From contig NZ_CP084550.1 in the NCBI RefSeq assembly GCF_021800405.1, forward strand, positions 3,100,001 to 3,164,000: a stretch of 64,000 bases of DNA, in the 5' to 3' direction. Shown here piece by piece: positions 18,411-28,893 of the stretch. The notes under the pieces were generated by a model. It had not been told where the DNA came from, ran no database searches, and saw only the letters and a list, made by a program, of their open reading frames with translations. The DNA comes from Arthrobacter sp. FW306-07-I (GTDB lineage: Bacteria > Actinomycetota > Actinomycetes > Actinomycetales > Micrococcaceae). Position 1 is the first letter of the stretch; every line of letters starts with the position of its first letter. The translations under genes were made by a program, and so were the position numbers.

Positions 18411-18989
18411 TCAGGCTGCCTGTGCCGCCTTGATGGCCTGCATCACGCGGTCGGTAACTTCGTCGATGGGACCAATCCCGTCGACCTGGGTGAGGATGCC
18501 GCGCTCGGCGTACTTCGACACCACAGCTTCGGTCTGCTCGTGGTACAGGTCAAGGCGGTGGCGGATGACGGCTTCGTTGTCGTCGCTCCGGCCCGTTTCC
18601 TTGGCCCGGCCCAGGAGGCGGTGCACCAGTTCCTCGTCGTCGGCGGTCAGCTGGAGGACCACGTCGAGCTTCTCGTCGCCGTCGGCGAGGATCTCGTCAA
18701 GGTAATCCACCTGCGCGGTGGTGCGCGGGTAGCCGTCCAGCAGGAAGCCATTGTTCACATCGGACTCGCCAAGGCGGTCGCGGACCATCTTGTTGGTCAC
18801 GCTGTCCGGAACGAAGTCACCGTTGTCCATGAACTTCTTGGCCTCGAGGCCCAGCGGCGTTTCGCCCTTCACGTTGGCACGGAAGATGTCGCCGGTGGAG
18901 ATGGCCACAACGCCGAGGCGTTCTGAGATCCGCTCCGCCTGCGTTCCTTTTCCGGAACCGGGAGGTCCAATAATCAGCATTCTCGTCAT
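18411..18989 (-). CDS. adk: Adenylate kinase
   Basis: Interconverts 2 ADP with ATP and AMP. The 192-residue product has the P-loop GPPGSGKGT at residues 8-16, DGYPRT in the AMP-binding core and the short LID typical of actinobacterial enzymes, without zinc cysteines. Its start overlaps the secY stop (ATGA), which indicates coupling. Confidence 0.97.
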   Translation of the reverse strand: MTRMLIIGPPGSGKGTQAERISERLGVVAISTGDIFRANVKGETPLGLEAKKFMDNGDFVPDSVTNKMVRDRLGESDVNNGFLLDGYPRTTAQVDYLDEILADGDEKLDVVLQLTADDEELVHRLLGRAKETGRSDDNEAVIRHRLDLYHEQTEAVVSKYAERGILTQVDGIGPIDEVTDRVMQAIKAAQAA

Positions 18990-20296
18990 CGCAAAAGCCC
19001 TTCGTAGTGACGTTGTTGTAGCTGCGCATCAATCTGCTTTACGGTCTCCAAACCAACGCCCACCATGATCAGGATCGAGGTGCCACCGAACGGGAAGTTC
19101 TGGTTCGCATTGATCAGTACCAGTGCCACCAGCGGAATCAGTGCCACGAAGCCCAGGTAAAGGGCACCGGGCAGGGTGATCCGTGAGAGCACGTACTGCA
19201 GGTAATCAGCGGTCGGCCTGCCGGCGCGGATACCAGGGATGAAGCCGCCGTACTTCTTCATGTTGTCCGATACTTCTTCAGGGTTGAAGGTAATCGCGAC
19301 GTAGAAGTAGGTAAAGAACACGATCAGGACGAAGTAAACCGCCATGTAGATCGGGTGGTCACCGCGGGTGAGGTTGTTGTTGATCCACTCAACCCACGGC
19401 TGCATGGGCTCGCCATTCCGGGGCTGGTTGAACTGCGCGATCAACCCGGGAATGTAGAGCATGGAGGAAGCGAAGATCACCGGAATGACGCCGGCCATGT
19501 TCACCTTGATAGGAATGTAGGTGCTGGTGCCGCCCACGGTGCGCCGCCCGATCATGCGCTTGGCGTACTGCACGGGGATACGCCGCTGCGACTGTTCCAC
19601 GAAGACCACCAGTGCAACGGTGAGCAGGCCCACGGCGAGGACGATGAAGAAGGTTCCCGGGCCCTGGGAGGTCCAGATGGCGCCCAGCGAGGTGGGGAAC
19701 TGCGCGGCGATGGAGGTAAAGATGAGCAGCGACATGCCGTTGCCCACGCCCTTCTCCGTGACAAGCTCGCCCATCCACATGATCAGGCCGGTACCGGCCG
19801 TAAGCGTGATGATGATCAGGATGGTGGTGATGATGCTGGTGTCCGGGATGATCGGCAGCTGGCAACCGGGCAGCAACTGCCCGGAGCGTGCCAGCGACAC
19901 CAGGGTGGTGGCGTTGAGCAGGCCCAGCGCGATGGTGAGGTAGCGAGTGTACTGGGTCAGCTTGGACTGGCCCGACGCGCCCTCTTCGTAGAGCTGCTGG
20001 AACCGGGGAATGACCACCCGGAGCAGCTGCACAATGATGCTCGCCGTGATGTAGGGCATGATGCCCAGGGCGAAAATAGACACCTGGAGCAACGCGCCGC
20101 CGCTGAAGAGGTTAACGAGCTGGTACAACCCGCCGGCGGTCTGACCGTTCTGCAAGCATTGCTGGACATTCTGGTAGTTCACACCTGGCGAGGGAATGAA
20201 AGCACCCAAGCGGAAGATGGTGATGATTGCCAGCGTGAACAACAACTTGCGTCGCAGATCAGGCGTGCGAAAGGCCCGGCCAAATGCGCTAAGCAA
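18986..20296 (-). CDS. secY: Preprotein translocase subunit SecY
   Basis: The 436-residue channel subunit of the Sec translocon, with about ten membrane segments. The start is the TTG at 20296, just after a strong AGGAGGA site; the frame is open 19 codons further but has no such site and no family homology there. The product then begins LSAFGRAFRTPDLRRK, the usual start in this group. A terminator (20442-20487) separates it from rplO, so secY-adk-map is its own transcription unit. Confidence 0.95.
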   Translation of the reverse strand: MLSAFGRAFRTPDLRRKLLFTLAIITIFRLGAFIPSPGVNYQNVQQCLQNGQTAGGLYQLVNLFSGGALLQVSIFALGIMPYITASIIVQLLRVVIPRFQQLYEEGASGQSKLTQYTRYLTIALGLLNATTLVSLARSGQLLPGCQLPIIPDTSIITTILIIITLTAGTGLIMWMGELVTEKGVGNGMSLLIFTSIAAQFPTSLGAIWTSQGPGTFFIVLAVGLLTVALVVFVEQSQRRIPVQYAKRMIGRRTVGGTSTYIPIKVNMAGVIPVIFASSMLYIPGLIAQFNQPRNGEPMQPWVEWINNNLTRGDHPIYMAVYFVLIVFFTYFYVAITFNPEEVSDNMKKYGGFIPGIRAGRPTADYLQYVLSRITLPGALYLGFVALIPLVALVLINANQNFPFGGTSILIMVGVGLETVKQIDAQLQQRHYEGLLR

Positions 20297-20356
20297 GCGT
20301 CCTCCTGTGGTGTCAATAAGGGTGGGGTGGCGGAACTTGATAAATCCCGACAACCG

Positions 20357-20362
20357 AGTCTA
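20357..20362 (-). promoter_or_regulatory. Putative secY promoter -10 element
   Basis: TAGACT on the - strand, about 60 bases before the secY TTG start and downstream of the rplO terminator. The best -35 is TTGTTC at 19-base spacing or TTCGCA at 16, both weak. The same TAGACT hexamer occurs at the tuf, tRNA-Trp and str candidate promoters. Confidence 0.45.
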
Positions 20363-20441
20363 ACGGTTGGATGCGCCCTGCGAACAATCCGGGGCAGCGC
20401 ACGTGCGCCGGATGGCGCGAAAAATTCGCCCGGCGGATATG

Positions 20442-20487
20442 AAAAACTCCCGGTATCCGGGGCCAAAGCCCACGGATACCGGGAGTT
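20442..20487 (-). terminator. spc operon terminator after rplO
   Basis: On the - strand a perfect 14-bp stem (ACTCCCGGTATCCG with its inverse) is followed by TTTTTC, 20 bases after the rplO stop. This is a good intrinsic terminator. Confidence 0.88.
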
Positions 20488-20506
20488 CAACAGCTGGCGC
20501 CGTCCC

Positions 20507-20992
20507 TTACAGGGCGGTGGTGCTTCCGCCTGCTGCAGCGATCTTTTCAGCGGCGCTGGCCGAGAATGCGTGGACGGTGACGTCAACCTTGACGGTGATG
20601 TCGCCGGTGCCCAACACCTTGACGGGCTGGTTCTTGCGAACCGCACCCTTTTCAACCAGGTTCTCCACGGTGACTGCGCCACCTTCCGGGAACAGCTCGT
20701 TGAGCTTGTCCAGGTTCACGACCTGGAACTCAACCCGGAACGGGTTCTTGAAGCCACGCAGCTTGGGCAGGCGCATGTGCAGCGGCAGCTGGCCGCCGGC
20801 AAAGCCAGCCTTCACCTGGTAGCGGGCAGCCGTACCCTTGGTACCACGGCCGGCGGTCTTACCCTTGGATGCCTCACCACGACCAACACGGGTCTTGGCG
20901 GTCTTGGCACCCGGGGCGGGACGCAGGTGGTGAACCTTCAGGGCGTTCTGCTTCTCAGCAGCCTGTGCCTTATCAGCAGTGTTCTCTGCCAT
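20507..20992 (-). CDS. rplO: 50S ribosomal protein L15
   Basis: A 161-residue late-assembly protein of the 50S subunit. It has the Gly/Lys-rich N-terminal region ([18 protein letters not shown]) and the C-terminal globular part. The N-terminus is somewhat longer than the E. coli protein. It directly follows rpmD (stop and start abut) and is the last gene of the spc operon. Confidence 0.96.
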   Translation of the reverse strand: MAENTADKAQAAEKQNALKVHHLRPAPGAKTAKTRVGRGEASKGKTAGRGTKGTAARYQVKAGFAGGQLPLHMRLPKLRGFKNPFRVEFQVVNLDKLNELFPEGGAVTVENLVEKGAVRKNQPVKVLGTGDITVKVDVTVHAFSASAAEKIAAAGGSTTAL

Positions 20993-21199
20993 TTACTTCG
21001 CCTCCTCTACCTTTACCAGGTGCGGAACCGTGTTGAGCATTCCAACGGTCACGGCGTCGGCGGTGCGGACAACGGTGTGTCCGATCCGCTTCAGGCCGAG
21101 GGACCGCAGGGTGTCGCGCTGGTTCTGCTTGCCGCCAATGGCGGACTTGATCTGAGTGATTTCCAACTGGGCGTCGGAAGGGACCAGGTTCTTAGCCAT
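20993..21199 (-). CDS. rpmD: 50S ribosomal protein L30
   Basis: A 68-residue protein of the 50S subunit, starting [19 protein letters not shown] with the [15 protein letters not shown] motif. It lies between rpsE (2-base gap) and rplO (no gap). Not all bacteria have L30; here it is intact. Confidence 0.96.
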   Translation of the reverse strand: MAKNLVPSDAQLEITQIKSAIGGKQNQRDTLRSLGLKRIGHTVVRTADAVTVGMLNTVPHLVKVEEAK

Positions 21200-21201
21200 G
21201 A

Positions 21202-21918
21202 CTAAACACCTGCCTTCGGAGCCAGGAGGGCCTTCACCAGAGCCTGGGGAGCAACCTCGTCCAGCGGCAGGCCGCGGCGTGCTGCCACTGCTGCCGGCTC
21301 TTCGAGGCGCTTCAGGGCATCAACGGTCGCGTGAACGATGTTGATGGCGTTGGAGGAACCGAGCGACTTGGAGAGGATGTCGTGGATGCCCACGCACTCC
21401 AGTACTGCACGGACCGGACCACCGGCGATAACACCGGTACCGGCGGAGGCCGGACGCAGCATTACGACGCCGGCAGCGGCTTCACCCTGAACGCGGTGAG
21501 GGATGGTGTTGCCAACGCGCGGAACGCGGAAGAAGGACTTCTTGGCCTCTTCAACGCCCTTGGCGATAGCAGCGGGAACTTCCTTGGCCTTGCCGTAGCC
21601 CACGCCGACCATGCCGTTACCGTCACCAACGACGACCAGTGCGGTGAAGCTGAAGCGACGACCACCCTTGACGACCTTGGAAACGCGGTTGATGGTGACA
21701 ACGCGCTCTACGAACTGGTTCTTTTCGGCTTCACGGCCACCGTCGCGGCCGCCACGGCCACCGCGGTCGCCGCGGCCCTGGCCGCGGTCGCCACGCTCGC
21801 CGCGACGGGCGCCACCACGGCGGTCGTCGGCAGCGGGGGCAGTGGTCTCAGCAGCTGCGGCTTCGGGAGCCTTCTGATCTGCAGACACAGTGTCCTTTTC
21901 CTTGTTTGCTTCGGTCAC
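21202..21918 (-). CDS. rpsE: 30S ribosomal protein S5 with Arg/Gly extension
   Basis: S5 helps decoding accuracy at the 30S body. The 238-residue product is longer than the usual ~165 because of an N-terminal low-complexity region (about 1-68): an acidic Ala/Glu stretch, then an Arg-Gly repeat block. The conserved core starts near [20 protein letters not shown]. It overlaps rplR by 4 bases. Confidence 0.95.
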   Translation of the reverse strand: MTEANKEKDTVSADQKAPEAAAAETTAPAADDRRGGARRGERGDRGQGRGDRGGRGGRDGGREAEKNQFVERVVTINRVSKVVKGGRRFSFTALVVVGDGNGMVGVGYGKAKEVPAAIAKGVEEAKKSFFRVPRVGNTIPHRVQGEAAAGVVMLRPASAGTGVIAGGPVRAVLECVGIHDILSKSLGSSNAINIVHATVDALKRLEEPAAVAARRGLPLDEVAPQALVKALLAPKAGV

Positions 21919-22298
21919 AGTGACAGCCCACCTTCGCGTGCACCGTCAGCGACGGCGGCAATCCGGCCGTGGTACTTGTTACCACCACGGTCGAACACAA
22001 CAGCCTCGACGCCGGCAGCCTTGGCTCGTTCGGCAACGAGCTCGCCGACGCGCTTGGCCTTGGCAGTCTTGTCACCGTCGAATGCACGGAGGTCGGCTTC
22101 CAGTGTGGACGCGCTTGCTACGGTCTGGCCAATGGTGTCATCGACAACCTGGACAAATACGTGGCGTGCGGAGCGGTTGACCACCATGCGGGGGCGTACA
22201 GCCGTACCGGAAATGCGCTTGCGGATACGAAGCTGGCGGCGGCTGCGACCAGCAGCCTTGCTCTTGTTCGTACGCTTCTTGTTAATGGAGATGGCCAT
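21915..22298 (-). CDS. rplR: 50S ribosomal protein L18
   Basis: A 127-residue 5S rRNA-binding protein with the typical basic N-terminus ([19 protein letters not shown]) and the motif HVFVQVVDD. It lies 2 bases after rplF and overlaps rpsE by 4 bases. Confidence 0.96.
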   Translation of the reverse strand: MAISINKKRTNKSKAAGRSRRQLRIRKRISGTAVRPRMVVNRSARHVFVQVVDDTIGQTVASASTLEADLRAFDGDKTAKAKRVGELVAERAKAAGVEAVVFDRGGNKYHGRIAAVADGAREGGLSL

Positions 22299-22300
22299 GG

Positions 22301-22837
22301 TTACTTACCAGCCTTTCCGACCTTGCGGCGGATGACTTCGCCGGCGTAACGGATGCCCTTGCCCTTGTACGGGTCGGGCTTCCGCAGCTTGCGAATGTTG
22401 GCAGCAACTTCGCCGACCTGCTGCTTGTTGATTCCTGATACAGAGAGCTTGGTCGGTCCCTCTACTGCAAAGGTGATGCCGGCCGGAGCCGAAACGTTGA
22501 CCGGGTGGCTGTAGCCCAGAGCGAACTCAAGGTCAGAACCCTTGGCCTGAACGCGGTAACCGGTACCGACGATTTCAAGCTTCTTCTCGTAGCCTGCGGT
22601 GACGCCCTGGATCATGTTGGCGATCAGGGTGCGGGTCAGGCCGTGGAGCGAACGTGAGGCACGCTCGTCGTTCGGGCGGCTTACGGTCAGGGTGTTGTCT
22701 TCCAGGGCAACCTCGATGGGGCTGGCCACAGTGTGGCTCAGCTCCCCCTTGGAACCCTTGACGCTGACGACAGAGCCGTCAACCTTGACCTCAACGCCGG
22801 CAGGAACGGTGATGGGGAGACGTCCAATACGTGACAT
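22301..22837 (-). CDS. rplF: 50S ribosomal protein L6
   Basis: A 178-residue protein near the sarcin-ricin loop, with two alpha/beta domains. It starts [17 protein letters not shown] and ends in the conserved [11 protein letters not shown] signature region. It follows rpsH by 18 bases. Confidence 0.96.
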   Translation of the reverse strand: MSRIGRLPITVPAGVEVKVDGSVVSVKGSKGELSHTVASPIEVALEDNTLTVSRPNDERASRSLHGLTRTLIANMIQGVTAGYEKKLEIVGTGYRVQAKGSDLEFALGYSHPVNVSAPAGITFAVEGPTKLSVSGINKQQVGEVAANIRKLRKPDPYKGKGIRYAGEVIRRKVGKAGK

Positions 22838-22855
22838 TATTCTCTTCCTTTCCCG

Positions 22856-23254
22856 TTACCAGACGTACGCGAGGACTTCGCCGCCCACGCCCTTCTTGCC
22901 GGCCTGCTTGTCAGTCAGGAGGCCGGAAGAGGTGGACAGGATTGCGATACCCAGGCCACCCAGCACGTGCGGCAGGTTGGTGGACTTCGCGTAAACGCGG
23001 AGGCCCGGCTTGGAGATGCGGCGAACACCGGCGATGGAACGCTCGCGGTTCGGACCGAACTTGAGTTCGAGGGTCAGCTTCTTGCCAACCTCAGCGTCCT
23101 CTTCCTTCCAGCCGGCGATGAAACCTTCGGCCTTGAGGATGTCGGCAACGCGTGCCTTGAGCTTGCTGTAAGGCATAGACACGGAGTCGTGGTATGCCGA
23201 GTTTGCGTTACGCAGGCGCGTAAGCATATCTGCGACAGGATCTGTCATTGTCAT
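22856..23254 (-). CDS. rpsH: 30S ribosomal protein S8
   Basis: A 132-residue primary 16S rRNA-binding protein. It starts [20 protein letters not shown] and ends in the signature region [12 protein letters not shown]. In some bacteria S8 also represses the spc operon. The 82-base spacer between it and rplE carries no S14 gene, unlike many bacteria. Confidence 0.96.
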   Translation of the reverse strand: MTMTDPVADMLTRLRNANSAYHDSVSMPYSKLKARVADILKAEGFIAGWKEEDAEVGKKLTLELKFGPNRERSIAGVRRISKPGLRVYAKSTNLPHVLGGLGIAILSTSSGLLTDKQAGKKGVGGEVLAYVW

Positions 23255-23336
23255 GTGGGCTCATGCCCTTCCTCGTAACGGTTTCCGCCGTCCCGTCCTT
23301 GACGGATCGGAGCGGCCGGACCTTTTACGTAGTTAA

Positions 23337-23918
23337 TTAAGCTTCGGTTTTGAACGGGAAACCAAGCGCCTTGAGCAGCGCGCGGCCTTCGTCATCGGTC
23401 TTGGCGGTGGTGACAACCGTGATGTCCATACCGCGGACGCGGTCGATCTTGTCCTGGTCGATTTCGTGGAACATAACCTGTTCGGTCAGACCGAAGGTGT
23501 AGTTGCCATTGCCATCAAACTGCTTGCCGCTGAGGCCGCGGAAGTCGCGGATACGGGGCAGTGCCAGGCTGACCAGGCGGTCCACGAATTCCCACATGCG
23601 GTCGCCACGCAGGGTTGCGTGTGCACCGATGGGCATGCCTTCGCGCAGCTTGAACTGTGCGATCGACTTGCGGGCCTTGGTAACCTGCGGCTTCTGGCCG
23701 GTGATCTGGGTCAGGTCGCGGACAGCGCCGTCGATCAGCTTGGAGTCCTTGGCGGCATCTCCAACACCCATGTTCACAACGACCTTCACCAGGCGGGGCA
23801 CCTGGTTCACGTTCTGGTACTTGAACTCATCCTGGAGCTGGCCCTTGATGGTTTCGGCGTACTTGGCCTTCAGACGGGGAACGATCTTCGTTGCCGGAGT
23901 CTCGATGGTCTCAGTCAT
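23337..23918 (-). CDS. rplE: 50S ribosomal protein L5
   Basis: A 193-residue protein of the central protuberance that binds 5S rRNA and P-site tRNA. The core contains [20 protein letters not shown] and the C-terminal [15 protein letters not shown]. The N-terminus is about ten residues longer than in E. coli. It shares one base with the rplX stop. Confidence 0.96.
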   Translation of the reverse strand: MTETIETPATKIVPRLKAKYAETIKGQLQDEFKYQNVNQVPRLVKVVVNMGVGDAAKDSKLIDGAVRDLTQITGQKPQVTKARKSIAQFKLREGMPIGAHATLRGDRMWEFVDRLVSLALPRIRDFRGLSGKQFDGNGNYTFGLTEQVMFHEIDQDKIDRVRGMDITVVTTAKTDDEGRALLKALGFPFKTEA

Positions 23919-24280
23919 TAGATGTCCTTCCCGGTGCTCTTGGACACGCGGATGCGGACGGTCTTCTGCACGCCGTTCTTCTCCACGGTGTCGAGGCGGA
24001 AGCCCACACGGGTCGGCTTCTTGGTCGACGGGTCAACCAGGGCCACGTTCGAAATGTGGATCGGGGCCTCTACGACCTCGATGCCGCCGGTCTTGGTGCC
24101 GCGCTGCGACTGTCCAACCCGGGTGTGCTTGGTGACGCGGTTGATGCCCTCAACCAGCACGCGGTTGGTGTCGGTGAAGACGCGCAGGACCTTGCCCTGC
24201 TTGCCGCGGTCGCCGCCGCGCTCAGCCTTGGCGCCAGTGATGACCTGAACCAGGTCACCCTTCTTGATCTTTGCAGCCAT
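23918..24280 (-). CDS. rplX: 50S ribosomal protein L24
   Basis: A 120-residue assembly-initiator protein with the KOW motif (about residues 5-35, [13 protein letters not shown]). It lies 3 bases after rplN and shares a base with rplE. Length is slightly above the ~104 of E. coli. Confidence 0.95.
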   Translation of the reverse strand: MAAKIKKGDLVQVITGAKAERGGDRGKQGKVLRVFTDTNRVLVEGINRVTKHTRVGQSQRGTKTGGIEVVEAPIHISNVALVDPSTKKPTRVGFRLDTVEKNGVQKTVRIRVSKSTGKDI

Positions 24281-24283
24281 GGA

Positions 24284-24652
24284 CTAGAGCACCTCCGGAG
24301 CCAGAGAAACGATCTTCATGAACTTCTTGTCACGCAGTTCACGACCAACCGGTCCGAAGATACGGGTACCGCGGGGGTCACCGTCGTTCTTCAGGATCAC
24401 AGCTGCGTTCTCGTCAAACTTGATGTAGGAACCATCCGCACGGCGGCGTTCCTTCTTGGTACGGACGATGACGGCCTTGACCACATCGCCCTTCTTTACG
24501 TTGCCGCCAGGGATCGCATCCTTGACGGTGGCGACAATGACGTCACCGATGCCTGCGTAGCGACGGCCGGATCCACCGAGAACGCGAATGGTAAGGATTT
24601 CCTTAGCACCCGTGTTGTCGGCGACCTTGAGTCGCGACTCCTGCTGAATCAC
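24284..24652 (-). CDS. rplN: 50S ribosomal protein L14
   Basis: A 122-residue protein at the subunit interface. It starts [19 protein letters not shown] from a GTG codon at 24652 and ends LAPEVL, the usual limits. It is the first gene of a separate spc transcription unit, since a terminator and a 486-base gap part it from rpsQ. Confidence 0.96.
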   Translation of the reverse strand: MIQQESRLKVADNTGAKEILTIRVLGGSGRRYAGIGDVIVATVKDAIPGGNVKKGDVVKAVIVRTKKERRRADGSYIKFDENAAVILKNDGDPRGTRIFGPVGRELRDKKFMKIVSLAPEVL

Positions 24653-25138
24653 TATTTACTCCTTGCGTCGCGCCGGTTCTCAGGCCGTGGTCTTGCTACG
24701 GAATGAGCCTTGCGGAACGGTTGATCGGGGTGTCTCTTGACCTGCCTGGATTTTGCCAGACCAGGCCTAAACGCCCGTGCCAGAAGCAGTTGCTCCCATC
24801 CAGTCCGGGACGGATCCCGGGCGCACAGGGGCACTATGCTGTGGCACGCTTGTTTACGAGGTTGATGACGGCGCGCGAAAGGCGCCATACAAACTCAATA
24901 TCCTAGCACGTTTTCCGCCAGTCCCCATATCACCGCCGTCCCCTGGTCCGCAAGCAGTGCAGGACGCACGACGGCGTCACGCATGGCAGCCTTTCGGTCC
25001 GCCCAGGGTGCCGCTCCCCCGCCAGAGCAGGTCCCGCCGTCGTGCGCTTCGCTGAAATGCTGGCTGCCGTGAGGGGCGCGTTAAAACGAGGAGGCCCCCA
25101 CTCCGGAAGGAGCAGGGGCCTCAGCTAAGCAGCAGGTG
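24653..25138 (-). promoter_or_regulatory. S10-spc spacer with putative spc promoter
   Basis: This 486-base spacer holds no gene that I can support. On the - strand it contains, in order, the S10 operon terminator (25122-25082), a perfect 12-base inverted repeat CGCCGTCGTGCG/CGCACGACGGCG (25035-25046 and 24965-24976, 58-base spacer), and a -10-like TAGGAT (24900-24905) with no strong -35. If that element is real, the spc mRNA has a leader of about 240 bases. Confidence 0.4.
25082..25122 (-). terminator. S10 operon terminator after rpsQ
   Basis: On the - strand GAGGCCCC...GGGGCCTC with a GCTCC/GGAGT inner pairing is followed by CTCGTTTT. It lies 17 bases after the rpsQ stop. Confidence 0.8.
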
Positions 25139-25444
25139 CTACTTGGCCTTCTCGAGGATTTCCACGAGCCGCCAGTTCTTGGTGGCGGACAGCGGACGGG
25201 TCTCGGCGATGACAACGAGGTCGCCGATGCCGGCGGTGTTCTCTTCGTCGTGTGCCTTGACCTTGGAAGTGCGGCGGATGACCTTGCCGTACAGTGCGTG
25301 CTTCACGCGGTCTTCAACCTCGACAACGATGGTCTTTTCCATCTTGTCGGAGACCACGTAACCGCGACGGGTCTTGCGGTAACCGCGCTGCACAGCCTTG
25401 GCTGCGGTAGCAGTTTCGGTCACGTTCTGGTCCTTTTCACTCAC
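25139..25444 (-). CDS. rpsQ: 30S ribosomal protein S17
   Basis: A 101-residue primary 16S rRNA-binding protein with the S17 motif [18 protein letters not shown] and a 20-residue N-terminal extension. The GTG start overlaps the rpmC stop (GTGA). It is the last gene of the S10 operon. Confidence 0.96.
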   Translation of the reverse strand: MSEKDQNVTETATAAKAVQRGYRKTRRGYVVSDKMEKTIVVEVEDRVKHALYGKVIRRTSKVKAHDEENTAGIGDLVVIAETRPLSATKNWRLVEILEKAK

Positions 25445-25770
25445 TTGGCGTCCTCCTCGGTCTCAGCCTTTTCAGCCTTGTCGGCCTTCTTGGTTGAAGC
25501 CTTCCTGGACTTCTTTTCTTCCTTGGCTTCCACAACCGGCGCGGCAACCTCGGCACGAATGCCCAGCTCGCGTTCGCGGAGAACGGTGTAGATGCGGGCG
25601 ATGTCCTTCTTTACCGCGCGCAGGCGACCGTGGTTCTCCAGCTGTCCGGTGGCGGACTGGAAACGCAGGTTGAACAGCTCTTCCTTGGCCTTGCGGAGTT
25701 CTTCAACGAGACGCTCGTTGTCGAAACCGTCCAGCTGTGCGGGAGCCAGATCCTTGGATCCTACTGCCAT
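25441..25770 (-). CDS. rpmC: 50S ribosomal protein L29 with charged tail
   Basis: The core (about 10-75, [20 protein letters not shown]) is a normal L29, a helical hairpin near the tunnel exit. The 109-residue product carries a Lys/Glu-rich tail (about 80-109) that most L29 proteins (about 65 residues) lack. It lies 2 bases after rplP and overlaps rpsQ. Confidence 0.95.
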   Translation of the reverse strand: MAVGSKDLAPAQLDGFDNERLVEELRKAKEELFNLRFQSATGQLENHGRLRAVKKDIARIYTVLRERELGIRAEVAAPVVEAKEEKKSRKASTKKADKAEKAETEEDAK

Positions 25771-25772
25771 TT

Positions 25773-26189
25773 CTACTCACCACCTTCGCGACGCACAATG
25801 CGTGCCTTCAACGGCAGCTTGTGGATTGCCAGGCGCAGGGCCTCGCGAGCTACCTCTTCATTGACACCGGAGAGTTCGAACAGAACCCGGCCCGGCTTGA
25901 CGTTGGCGACCCACCATTCCGGTGAACCCTTACCGGAACCCATGCGGGTTTCGGCAGGCTTCTTGGTCAGGGGACGGTCCGGGTAAATGTTGATCCAGAC
26001 CTTACCGCCACGCTTGATGTGGCGGGTCATCGCGATACGGGCAGATTCGATCTGGCGGTTGGTGACGTATGCCGGGCTCAGAGCCTGGATACCCCACTCA
26101 CCGAACGAGACCTCGGTGCCGCCCGTGGCAGCGCCGGAACGACCCGGGTGGTGCTGCTTACGGTGCTTGACTCGACGTGGGATAAGCAT
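25773..26189 (-). CDS. rplP: 50S ribosomal protein L16
   Basis: A 138-residue late-assembly protein that contacts A-site tRNA. It starts [19 protein letters not shown] and contains the signature [12 protein letters not shown]. Its ATG directly abuts the rpsC stop. Confidence 0.97.
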   Translation of the reverse strand: MLIPRRVKHRKQHHPGRSGAATGGTEVSFGEWGIQALSPAYVTNRQIESARIAMTRHIKRGGKVWINIYPDRPLTKKPAETRMGSGKGSPEWWVANVKPGRVLFELSGVNEEVAREALRLAIHKLPLKARIVRREGGE

Positions 26190-27020
26190 TTAAGCCTGTC
26201 CTCCTTCTGCTGCTGCAGGTGCAGCTTCAGCTGCCGGAGCTTCAACAGCGGGAGCTGCGTCAGCGGCCGGACGGTCGTTGCGACGGCGGCGGTCACCGCG
26301 GTCAGCGCCACCCGGGCGGCCGGGACGCTCGCCACGGCCACCGCGGGACGGAGCGGCAGCAGCCTGTGCGGCCAGTTCCTTGGCGGTGACGTCACCCTTG
26401 TAGATCCAGACCTTCACGCCGATACGGCCGAAGGTGGTCTTGGCTTCGTAGAAGCCGTAGTCGATGTTCGCGCGGAGGGTGTGCAGGGGCACACGGCCTT
26501 CGCGGTAGAACTCCGAGCGGGACATTTCAGCGCCACCCAGGCGGCCCGAGCAGGCGATACGGATGCCCTTGGCACCTGCACGCTGTGCGGACTGCATGGC
26601 CTTCTTCATCGCACGGCGGAATGCCACGCGGGAAGTCAGCTGCTCTGCAACGCCCTGGGCCACAAGCTGGGCTTCCATCTCGGGGTTCTTGACCTCGAGG
26701 ATGTTCAGCTGGACCTGCTTGCCGGTGAGCTTTTCGAGCTCGCCGCGGATGCGGTCTGCTTCTGCTCCACGGCGGCCGATGACGATGCCGGGACGGGCCG
26801 TGTGGATGTCCACGCGGACACGGTCACGGGTACGCTCGATTTCGACCTTGGCGATACCGGCGCGCTCCATGCCCGTGGACATGAGCTGGCGGATGCGGAT
26901 GTCTTCGCGAACGAAGTCCTTGTACCGCTGGCCGGCCTTGGTGCTGTCAGCGAACCAGTGCGATACGTGATCGGTGGTGATGCCGAGTCGGAACCCGTGC
27001 GGGTTTACTTTCTGTCCCAC
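26190..27020 (-). CDS. rpsC: 30S ribosomal protein S3 with Arg/Gly tail
   Basis: S3 forms part of the mRNA entry site and helicase. The core (about 1-210) has the KH domain with [19 protein letters not shown]. The 276-residue product continues with an Arg/Gly-rich block (about 220-245) and an Ala/Pro/Glu tail, longer than the ~233 residues of E. coli. It directly follows rplV. Confidence 0.96.
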   Translation of the reverse strand: MGQKVNPHGFRLGITTDHVSHWFADSTKAGQRYKDFVREDIRIRQLMSTGMERAGIAKVEIERTRDRVRVDIHTARPGIVIGRRGAEADRIRGELEKLTGKQVQLNILEVKNPEMEAQLVAQGVAEQLTSRVAFRRAMKKAMQSAQRAGAKGIRIACSGRLGGAEMSRSEFYREGRVPLHTLRANIDYGFYEAKTTFGRIGVKVWIYKGDVTAKELAAQAAAAPSRGGRGERPGRPGGADRGDRRRRNDRPAADAAPAVEAPAAEAAPAAAEGGQA

Positions 27021-27386
27021 TTAGCGAGCCTCCTCTTTCTCCGGGGTAGCGACTACCACGGTGATGTGGCTGGTGCGCTTCTTGATCTGAAATGCACGAC
27101 CCTGGGCACGCGGCTGGAACCGCTTCATGGTCGGGCCTTCATCAACAAACGCTTCGCTGATGATGAGGTCGCCTTCGTCAAACGCCACGCCGTCGCGGTC
27201 CGCGAGGACCCGGGCGTTGGAGATTGCCGACTGAACTACCTTGAATACCGGCTCCGAAGCTGCCTGCGGGGCAAACTTCAGAATTGCCAGAGCCTCATTC
27301 GCTTGCAATCCACGAACAAGGTTGACGACGCGCCGGGCCTTCATAGGCGTTACGCGGATGTGGCGCGCAATTGCCTTGGCTTCCAT
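27021..27386 (-). CDS. rplV: 50S ribosomal protein L22
   Basis: A 121-residue protein whose beta-hairpin lines the exit tunnel near macrolide sites. It has the [11 protein letters not shown] region and the hairpin segment [17 protein letters not shown]. It abuts rpsC and follows rpsS by 38 bases. Confidence 0.97.
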   Translation of the reverse strand: MEAKAIARHIRVTPMKARRVVNLVRGLQANEALAILKFAPQAASEPVFKVVQSAISNARVLADRDGVAFDEGDLIISEAFVDEGPTMKRFQPRAQGRAFQIKKRTSHITVVVATPEKEEAR

Positions 27387-27424
27387 TGCTTTCCTTCTCT
27401 CGTCTTTGACGTAAACGCAGGCGC

Positions 27425-27706
27425 CTAGCGGCGCTTGCCCTTACGGTCGTCCTTGACATGGCCGCGGAATGTCCGCGTGGGAGCGAATTCGCCGAGCTTG
27501 TGCCCGACCATCGACTCAGTGACAAACACCGGGATGTGCTTGCGTCCGTCGTGTACGGCGATCGTGTGCCCGAGCATGTCGGGGATGATCATCGAACGGC
27601 GGGACCAGGTCTTGATGACGTTCTTGGTGCCCTTTTCGTTTTCCCTGGCTACCTTCACAAAGAGGTGCTGGTCAACGAAAGGACCTTTTTTCAGGCTGCG
27701 TGGCAT
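27425..27706 (-). CDS. rpsS: 30S ribosomal protein S19
   Basis: A 93-residue protein of the 30S head. It starts [15 protein letters not shown] and has the signature [16 protein letters not shown]. It lies 12 bases after rplB. Confidence 0.97.
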   Translation of the reverse strand: MPRSLKKGPFVDQHLFVKVARENEKGTKNVIKTWSRRSMIIPDMLGHTIAVHDGRKHIPVFVTESMVGHKLGEFAPTRTFRGHVKDDRKGKRR

Positions 27707-27718
27707 GTGTCCAGGCTC

Positions 27719-28558
27719 CTATCGCTTGTTCTTGCCAGTACGACGGCGACGCACAATAAGCTTGTCGCTCTCTTTGTTGGGGCGGCGGGTGCGGCCTTCA
27801 CGCTTACCGTTCGGGTTCACGGGGTTACGACCACCGGAAGTCTTACCTTCACCACCACCGTGCGGGTGGTCAACCGGGTTCATGGCGACACCACGGACGG
27901 TCGGGCGGACGCCCTTCCACCGCATACGGCCGGCCTTGCCCCAGTTGATGTTCGACTGCTCGGCGTTGCCAACTTCGCCGACCGTTGCGCGGCAGCGCAC
28001 GTCAACGTTGCGGATTTCGCCGGAGGGCAGGCGCAGCTGGGCGAAGCGGCCTTCCTTGGCAACAAGCTGGATGGATGCGCCGGCGGAGCGGCCCATCTTG
28101 GCGCCGCCACCCGGACGCAGTTCAACTGCGTGGATAACGGTACCCACCGGGATGTTGAGCAGCGGCAGGTTGTTACCGGGCTTGATGTCAGCACCGGCAC
28201 CTGCCTCTACAACGTCACCCTGGGAGAGCTTGTTGGGAGCGATGATGTAACGCTTGGTGCCATCAACGTAGTGCAGGAGGGCGATGCGAGCCGTGCGGTT
28301 CGGATCGTACTCGATTTCGGCAACGCGGGCGTTGACGCCGTCCTTGTCGTGGCGACGGAAGTCGATCAGACGGTACTGGCGCTTGTGTCCACCACCCTTG
28401 TGGCGGGTGGTGATCTTACCGGTGTTGTTACGGCCGCCCTTCTTGGGCAGCGGACGTACCAACGACTTTTCCGGCGTCGACCGCGTGATTTCGATAAAGT
28501 CCGCTACGCTCGAGCCACGACGGCCCGGGGTAGTCGGCTTGTATTTACGGATTCCCAT
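27719..28558 (-). CDS. rplB: 50S ribosomal protein L2
   Basis: A 279-residue protein needed for subunit joining and peptidyl transfer. It starts [17 protein letters not shown] and has the C-terminal signature [18 protein letters not shown]. Length is normal. Confidence 0.97.
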   Translation of the reverse strand: MGIRKYKPTTPGRRGSSVADFIEITRSTPEKSLVRPLPKKGGRNNTGKITTRHKGGGHKRQYRLIDFRRHDKDGVNARVAEIEYDPNRTARIALLHYVDGTKRYIIAPNKLSQGDVVEAGAGADIKPGNNLPLLNIPVGTVIHAVELRPGGGAKMGRSAGASIQLVAKEGRFAQLRLPSGEIRNVDVRCRATVGEVGNAEQSNINWGKAGRMRWKGVRPTVRGVAMNPVDHPHGGGEGKTSGGRNPVNPNGKREGRTRRPNKESDKLIVRRRRTGKNKR

Positions 28559-28587
28559 AATTTATTTCCTCGTTAAAGTGGTCTCCG

Positions 28588-28893
28588 CTACGCGAGCGGA
28601 CCGCCGAAGATGTCGATGGTGCCTTCTTTGAGGGTGACAATCGCACGCTTGGTGTTCTTGCGGGTACCCCATCCGAATTTGGTGCGCTTGCGCTTACCGG
28701 CACGGTTGATGGTGTTGATCGATTCGACCTTGACGGAGAAGATCTTCTCCACGGCCAGCTTGATCTCGGTCTTGTTCGAACGGGGGTCCACCAGGAAGGT
28801 GTACTTGCCCTCGTCGATCAGGCCGTAGCTCTTTTCCGACACGACGGGTGCAAGCACGACGTCGCGGGGATCCTTGATGGTGGCTGCACTCAC
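28588..28893 (-). CDS. rplW: 50S ribosomal protein L23
   Basis: A 101-residue tunnel-exit protein that docks trigger factor and SRP. It contains [17 protein letters not shown], the family signature. The GTG start overlaps the rplD stop by 4 bases. Confidence 0.96.
   Translation of the reverse strand: MSAATIKDPRDVVLAPVVSEKSYGLIDEGKYTFLVDPRSNKTEIKLAVEKIFSVKVESINTINRAGKRKRTKFGWGTRKNTKRAIVTLKEGTIDIFGGPLA

Noticed and set aside
19355..21205. A 616-residue open frame opposite secY and rplO
   Set aside because: It crosses a terminator and two real genes; composition is typical of an antisense shadow.
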